From NCBI GenBank assembly GCA_003635265.1, contig PYIZ01000045.1, forward strand, positions 1 through 64,000: a DNA stretch of 64,000 nt, in the 5' to 3' direction. The notes below the pieces were generated by a model. The model was not told the DNA's origin, searched no databases, and worked only from the letters and a program-made list of their open reading frames with translations. Shown here in pieces: positions 60,659-64,000 of this stretch. Source of the stretch: Candidatus Poribacteria bacterium. GTDB lineage: Bacteria > Poribacteria > WGA-4E > PCPOR2b. The position numbers and the translations under genes are program-made. The first letter of the stretch is position 1, and the number at the start of each line of letters is the position of its first letter.

Positions 60659-61888
60659 CTAATCCCGTGGATAAGCGATCGCTGACGAGCGATATATCGC
60701 TACCTTCGGCTTCTGGTCACGATATTTCTGTTTCAGAAAGTCGAGGATTTCATCCCACGATTCCATCAATTTGGCTTTGGGGTGGACCTCCAATACCTCC
60801 ATCGGCCCCACGGCATCAGAGAAGAGGATATAATCCCAATCCTCGGATCTAACCAGCGGTTTCCGCTCTTCGCGTTCACGATTCTCTTCCTCACGAAGTT
60901 GTTTGTTTCGGAGGAAGCCTGCTCGATGATAGCCAACTCCCTCGGTGCCGGTGTTGATCAGAATACGTGTTGCCTCCGGTTGAGAATGTCTCATGGGCCA
61001 ACCGCCTTGACCGCCGTATGGGAGATCGTGGTCACGGGGATAGCCGGTGGCAATCACAATGTCGGCATCGGACATTACTTGGACAGCGTAAGCCTCTCTC
61101 GCCTCTTTAACGGCAGTGCGGTGTGCTTCGACCAAATCGCCCACAAAAAGCCCAGTAATTTCACGTTTATAGTCCAAGATGGTGAGCACGGTTGTATTCA
61201 ATCCTGCCATTCGGGCGGCTTCTTCGGAGTTAAGCCGAAATTCATTTTCGACATTTCCAGCTCTGCCTCCGCCCTTCAACGTGCCGTGTGCGGTACTGAT
61301 GGTTTTGTAGTTTGCTATACCGGGGATAGCGAGCTTTCCACCGCCGCTGAAACCTGCGGTACCGTGTGGCCACGTTCCACCAATACCAATTTTGAGTTCA
61401 CAGTCCATCACCCACTGGTTGATGTGCAAAGGAACTCCCCGCGACGTGTTGCCTAAATAGACGAATGGATCATCCAACTCGTTCTGCTTGACGCGGATAC
61501 GGTTTACGGTATCCTTACCGAGTTTCTTTGTGATGTCATCGTGCCGCATCTGTCTATGGCAGCCATGCCCTATGAAAATTAAGATATCCTCTTCAGCGAT
61601 GCCTCCCTCTTGCAGCTCATCTAAGATGAAGGGCATGACCTCTGAGGTCGGAGTGGGCCGCGTGAGATCATCAGCGATGAGGACAGCACTTTTCTTTCCC
61701 TGCGCGAGTTCTGCGATTCTCGGTGACCCAATCGGTTGATGGAACGCCTGCCGCAGCTGCTCTTGGGTCAGCACTGGGCGTTCTTCAAAAGCGATAAGGT
61801 TGAGGTCCCAGCCATCAGGAAACGTCAAGTCCATCTCTCGATCGCCATACCAAGCGGCTGTCAAAACCTGAACTGATTGCATTATCAA
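60659..61888 (-). CDS. LarA-type (DUF2088) nickel-pincer racemase/epimerase homolog, copy 1
   Basis: 409 residues, strongly similar to the downstream copy throughout (SVQVLTAAWYGDREMDLTFP at the start; WPHGTAGFSGGGKLAIPGIA; shared RKPLVRSEDWDYILFSDAVG). IDDLTRPTP-like ADDLTRPTPTSEV and FIGHGCHRQM are conserved; here GHGCH has the His that the second copy replaces with Phe (GFGCH). It starts 84 bases downstream of the phytanoyl dioxygenase and is probably in the same transcript. Confidence 0.87.
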   Translation of the reverse strand: MIMQSVQVLTAAWYGDREMDLTFPDGWDLNLIAFEERPVLTQEQLRQAFHQPIGSPRIAELAQGKKSAVLIADDLTRPTPTSEVMPFILDELQEGGIAEEDILIFIGHGCHRQMRHDDITKKLGKDTVNRIRVKQNELDDPFVYLGNTSRGVPLHINQWVMDCELKIGIGGTWPHGTAGFSGGGKLAIPGIANYKTISTAHGTLKGGGRAGNVENEFRLNSEEAARMAGLNTTVLTILDYKREITGLFVGDLVEAHRTAVKEAREAYAVQVMSDADIVIATGYPRDHDLPYGGQGGWPMRHSQPEATRILINTGTEGVGYHRAGFLRNKQLREEENREREERKPLVRSEDWDYILFSDAVGPMEVLEVHPKAKLMESWDEILDFLKQKYRDQKPKVAIYRSSAIAYPRD

Positions 61889-61972
61889 TCCCCCTTGCGG
61901 AATGAGTGAATCTACGATGGGGCAATTACGAAGATCGCCCCATTGTTAAGACGTTAAGTCGCAAAAACGATA

Positions 61973-62737
61973 TTAAACATAATTCGGAAATTCTTGACCA
62001 CAGATTAACGGATAATCGGGCTTAGGGGTATCTCCCAAATATTGCGTTTTTGAACACATGTAGTGTGTGGCATATCCCCGACGCTGCTTCGATGACCGAT
62101 TGGCATGGCTGCTGTGGAGAAGCAGACTGTGGTGGAAGCTGCAATCTCCCGCCTGCAATTCGACAGGCTTCTCATTCTCCCATTCGCCTTCAAGCGCGTG
62201 GCTTTCGATTTCCTGCTCACGTTCCCTGCTGATCAGTCCCCACTTGTGGCTGCCCGGAATCACCCACAGGCACCCATTTTCAATCGTCGCATCGTCCATC
62301 GCTGCCCAACAACTCACGAGGTTATATGGAACGAGGTGTTTCCACGAATTTGAATCCTGGTGATACTCCTTACGCGAACCGTGCTTCGGCGGCTTCATGA
62401 ATAACTGATCGCCGTACAGTTTGATATCGGGACCCAGTAGATCAACGATGACCTCTACAATTTTCGGATTGGCAGCGTGTGCACGCATCACTTCATCGTG
62501 AGGAACAAGGTTCCACAACTTACGAACGGATTCGATCTTTGAATCCGCGTGAATCTTGCCGCTTTTGATAGCAGGTTCGACTTGAATCCATTCTTCTGGC
62601 ACATGCGATGCCTCACCGGAGGCGATGAGATTCGCTCGTTCTTTGAGGACTTCCATTTCTTCTTGGGTGAGGAGGTTCCGGACGACGAGGTAACCGTTTT
62701 CCCAAAAACGTTGCTTCTGTTCATCTGTCAACGCCAT
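61973..62737 (-). CDS. Phytanoyl-CoA dioxygenase (PhyH) family protein
   Basis: 254 residues from ATG 62737, with GGAGCGGA upstream; the frame extends to 62794. Fe(II)/2-oxoglutarate fold: GYLVVRNLLTQEEMEVLKER at the N-terminus, KEYHQDSNSWKH with the HxD pair (about 127), NGCLWVIPGSHKWG (about 155) and the distal His in SFHHSLLLHSSHANRS (about 200). It hydroxylates an unknown small molecule; this family is greatly expanded in Poribacteria-like genomes. Confidence 0.9.
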   Translation of the reverse strand: MALTDEQKQRFWENGYLVVRNLLTQEEMEVLKERANLIASGEASHVPEEWIQVEPAIKSGKIHADSKIESVRKLWNLVPHDEVMRAHAANPKIVEVIVDLLGPDIKLYGDQLFMKPPKHGSRKEYHQDSNSWKHLVPYNLVSCWAAMDDATIENGCLWVIPGSHKWGLISREREQEIESHALEGEWENEKPVELQAGDCSFHHSLLLHSSHANRSSKQRRGYATHYMCSKTQYLGDTPKPDYPLICGQEFPNYV

Positions 62738-62950
62738 ATTGGTCCGCTCCTTTTTCCAACCAGTAGTAGAAAATTCTCCAATCAGTGCTACCAAAAAGCG
62801 AGAAGAACGCCTGAATCTTCACTTTGGCTCTGATTTCTAATTGGACAATATTTCGGATAAATATCTAAAATAAAACATTTGTTAATCGCTCATTATAGTA
62901 TAACAGTGGCGATTCAGTCAAGGCTTACTTTATTGGAGTGCCTACCAAGG

Positions 62951-64000
62951 TCAGGGACTAGGGTTGAGTGTCAGTGTGTGGGTAGTTGGTCCTTGCAGGA
63001 AAGGTAGAGGCTCCCCTTTCAACCAATAGTTGAACTGGTCTTTGTAGTTTTCTGATAAAGGATGTCCCGATTGACCGGAAGGTATATGTAGAATCCCATC
63101 TGCCTCACGCCCCGGGGAGATGACCATGCGTTCAGATGCACTCGTAGCGCGAACGCAATGGTAGCCTCCCGGAAGGGGCTTCTGCGGCATGTTCAATATC
63201 TTGCCTAGAATAGGAATAAATCCGAGTGGATGTGAGATGTGAGTCCTATGAATGGTGCCCCACGTCAATTGATCTAACGATTTAAGGTCATATTTCCTAA
63301 TCAGCTGTTCGATGGATTGTTCCAATTTTGCGAGGAGGAACGTCTCCCAGTCTGGATAATTCGTTGGATCTGGTAGAGTTGCTGCAATTCTCTCTTTTAG
63401 CAGGGCACGGAGAGGGGCTTCCATATTCCTCCAACTGTATGAGAACCTTCTATCAGTCTTGTAACAGAGGACCAAAAACGGTTCAAATACGTCCTCAGCC
63501 AGAATTTCACGGAACCGAACCAAAAGCCCGAAAGCGACACTGTCCACCTCCACTCTACCATCCCAAGCTGCTATCTGTTTCCGCGCTTCTAATAAAAGTG
63601 GCTCATTTGCAATGGCATCCTCCGTCAAAACGGCTAGTGCCAACTGTTGGTAAAATTCAAAGAAGTGATTCGTCGTATCTAACTGGAGTTGGAACATATC
63701 CTGTTCCGTAACTTTATCCATTTCCCGCAATCGCTTGTTGATCCGATAAGCCCGATGGCTATTGGCAAAGTTATAGCCGATGATGTAGGGGTAATCTTTA
63801 CCAAGCGTTCGATTATTCGCAGTTGCTATAAATCCCTCCGGTGGAGAAATCACACGGGGCAACTCAGACGGTGGAATATAACCTTCCCAACCGATGTCGC
63901 CATCCGCCCATGACTTGGTGGAAGATCCATCAAATCCTTTTCGGATAGGAATTTTCCCACAGTATGTCCAAGCGATTTGCCCGGCGTCATCAGCCATCGT
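62951..64000 (-). CDS. Penicillin acylase-family Ntn hydrolase, 3' part only
   Basis: At least 348 residues; the reading frame continues past the window end, so the N-terminal part (signal, alpha subunit, nucleophile Ser) is not seen. VISPPEGFIATANNRTLG, IGYNFANSHRAYRINKRLRE, FQLQLDTTN and late HIPSGQSGHPLSENYKDQ are typical of the beta subunit of penicillin/acylhomoserine-lactone acylases. These periplasmic enzymes cleave amide-linked acyl groups. Tandem minus-strand neighbour of phyH, 213 bases upstream. Confidence 0.88.
   Translation of the reverse strand, partial: TMADDAGQIAWTYCGKIPIRKGFDGSSTKSWADGDIGWEGYIPPSELPRVISPPEGFIATANNRTLGKDYPYIIGYNFANSHRAYRINKRLREMDKVTEQDMFQLQLDTTNHFFEFYQQLALAVLTEDAIANEPLLLEARKQIAAWDGRVEVDSVAFGLLVRFREILAEDVFEPFLVLCYKTDRRFSYSWRNMEAPLRALLKERIAATLPDPTNYPDWETFLLAKLEQSIEQLIRKYDLKSLDQLTWGTIHRTHISHPLGFIPILGKILNMPQKPLPGGYHCVRATSASERMVISPGREADGILHIPSGQSGHPLSENYKDQFNYWLKGEPLPFLQGPTTHTLTLNPSP

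Overview
The window is about 64 kb of a mid-GC bacterial chromosome with no rRNA, tRNA, phage or CRISPR signal. The gene mix suggests an uncultured, metabolically versatile, probably marine or host-associated bacterium of the Poribacteria / Latescibacteria / planctomycete-like type. It holds several Gfo/Idh/MocA dehydrogenases, TIM-barrel sugar isomerases, a phytanoyl-CoA dioxygenase, tandem LarA-type proteins, a CehA/McbA-like PHP hydrolase, a DUF6807 (PmoA-like) protein and PD40 propellers. This assignment rests on gene content only; a 16S or marker-protein search would be needed to fix it.

Layout. 0-16.3 kb: a degradative region. It has a PYROXD2-like FAD protein coupled to a small antitoxin-like ORF, then a minus-strand run (DAO-type oxidase, divergent SHMT, Gfo/Idh dehydrogenase, double metallo-beta-lactamase protein, propeller glycosidase-like protein). 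A plus-strand set follows (amidohydrolase, sugar isomerase, dehydrogenase, GNAT), then two secreted PD40 paralogs. 16.8-26.7 kb: moaA and a large SUF iron-sulfur/sulfur-trafficking island (sufC, sufB, sufD, monothiol glutaredoxin, sufS, sufU, Rieske, DUF59/SufT-like, DUF971, rhodanese, small zinc ribbon). Between sufB and sufD it is interrupted by antitoxin remnants, hairpin repeats and a lipoprotein gene. 26.9-34.8 kb: an M48 lipoprotein peptidase, secreted proteins, a cupin, a CPBP protease overlapping an XPB-like helicase, and a ZIP-like transporter. 35-41.6 kb: dnaE, a DUF6807 protein, MoxR and FtsX. 41.9-53.8 kb: a dehydrogenase, a PHP hydrolase, a Lys/Arg-rich protein followed by a 34-residue basic ORF, hydantoinase B, a PhoX-like protein, and an SDR plus D-aminoacylase pair. 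53.8-54.75 kb: an apparently intact IS982-family insertion sequence. 54.8-64 kb: an RHH protein, an SgrR-like sensor, another dehydrogenase/isomerase pair, two tandem LarA homologs with a phytanoyl dioxygenase, and the truncated end of a penicillin-acylase-like gene.

The most unusual signal is between the genes. The spacers carry a modular set of repeats: hairpins preceded by GTAG (or GTGG), like REP sequences; three-way-junction palindromes; two MITE-like elements, one with a 5-bp target duplication; a GCTCATGTTAAGAA box; a TAGGGCGTG box; and two short-period arrays (7-bp CGTTTCA-like and 8-bp AATGAACY-like) that repeatedly occur together. These elements supply spurious ATG codons that affect start calls (for example sufD), and they have damaged at least one gene (an antitoxin remnant). 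No transposase for the REP-like or MITE-like elements lies in the window, so mobilisation must act in trans if it is still active.
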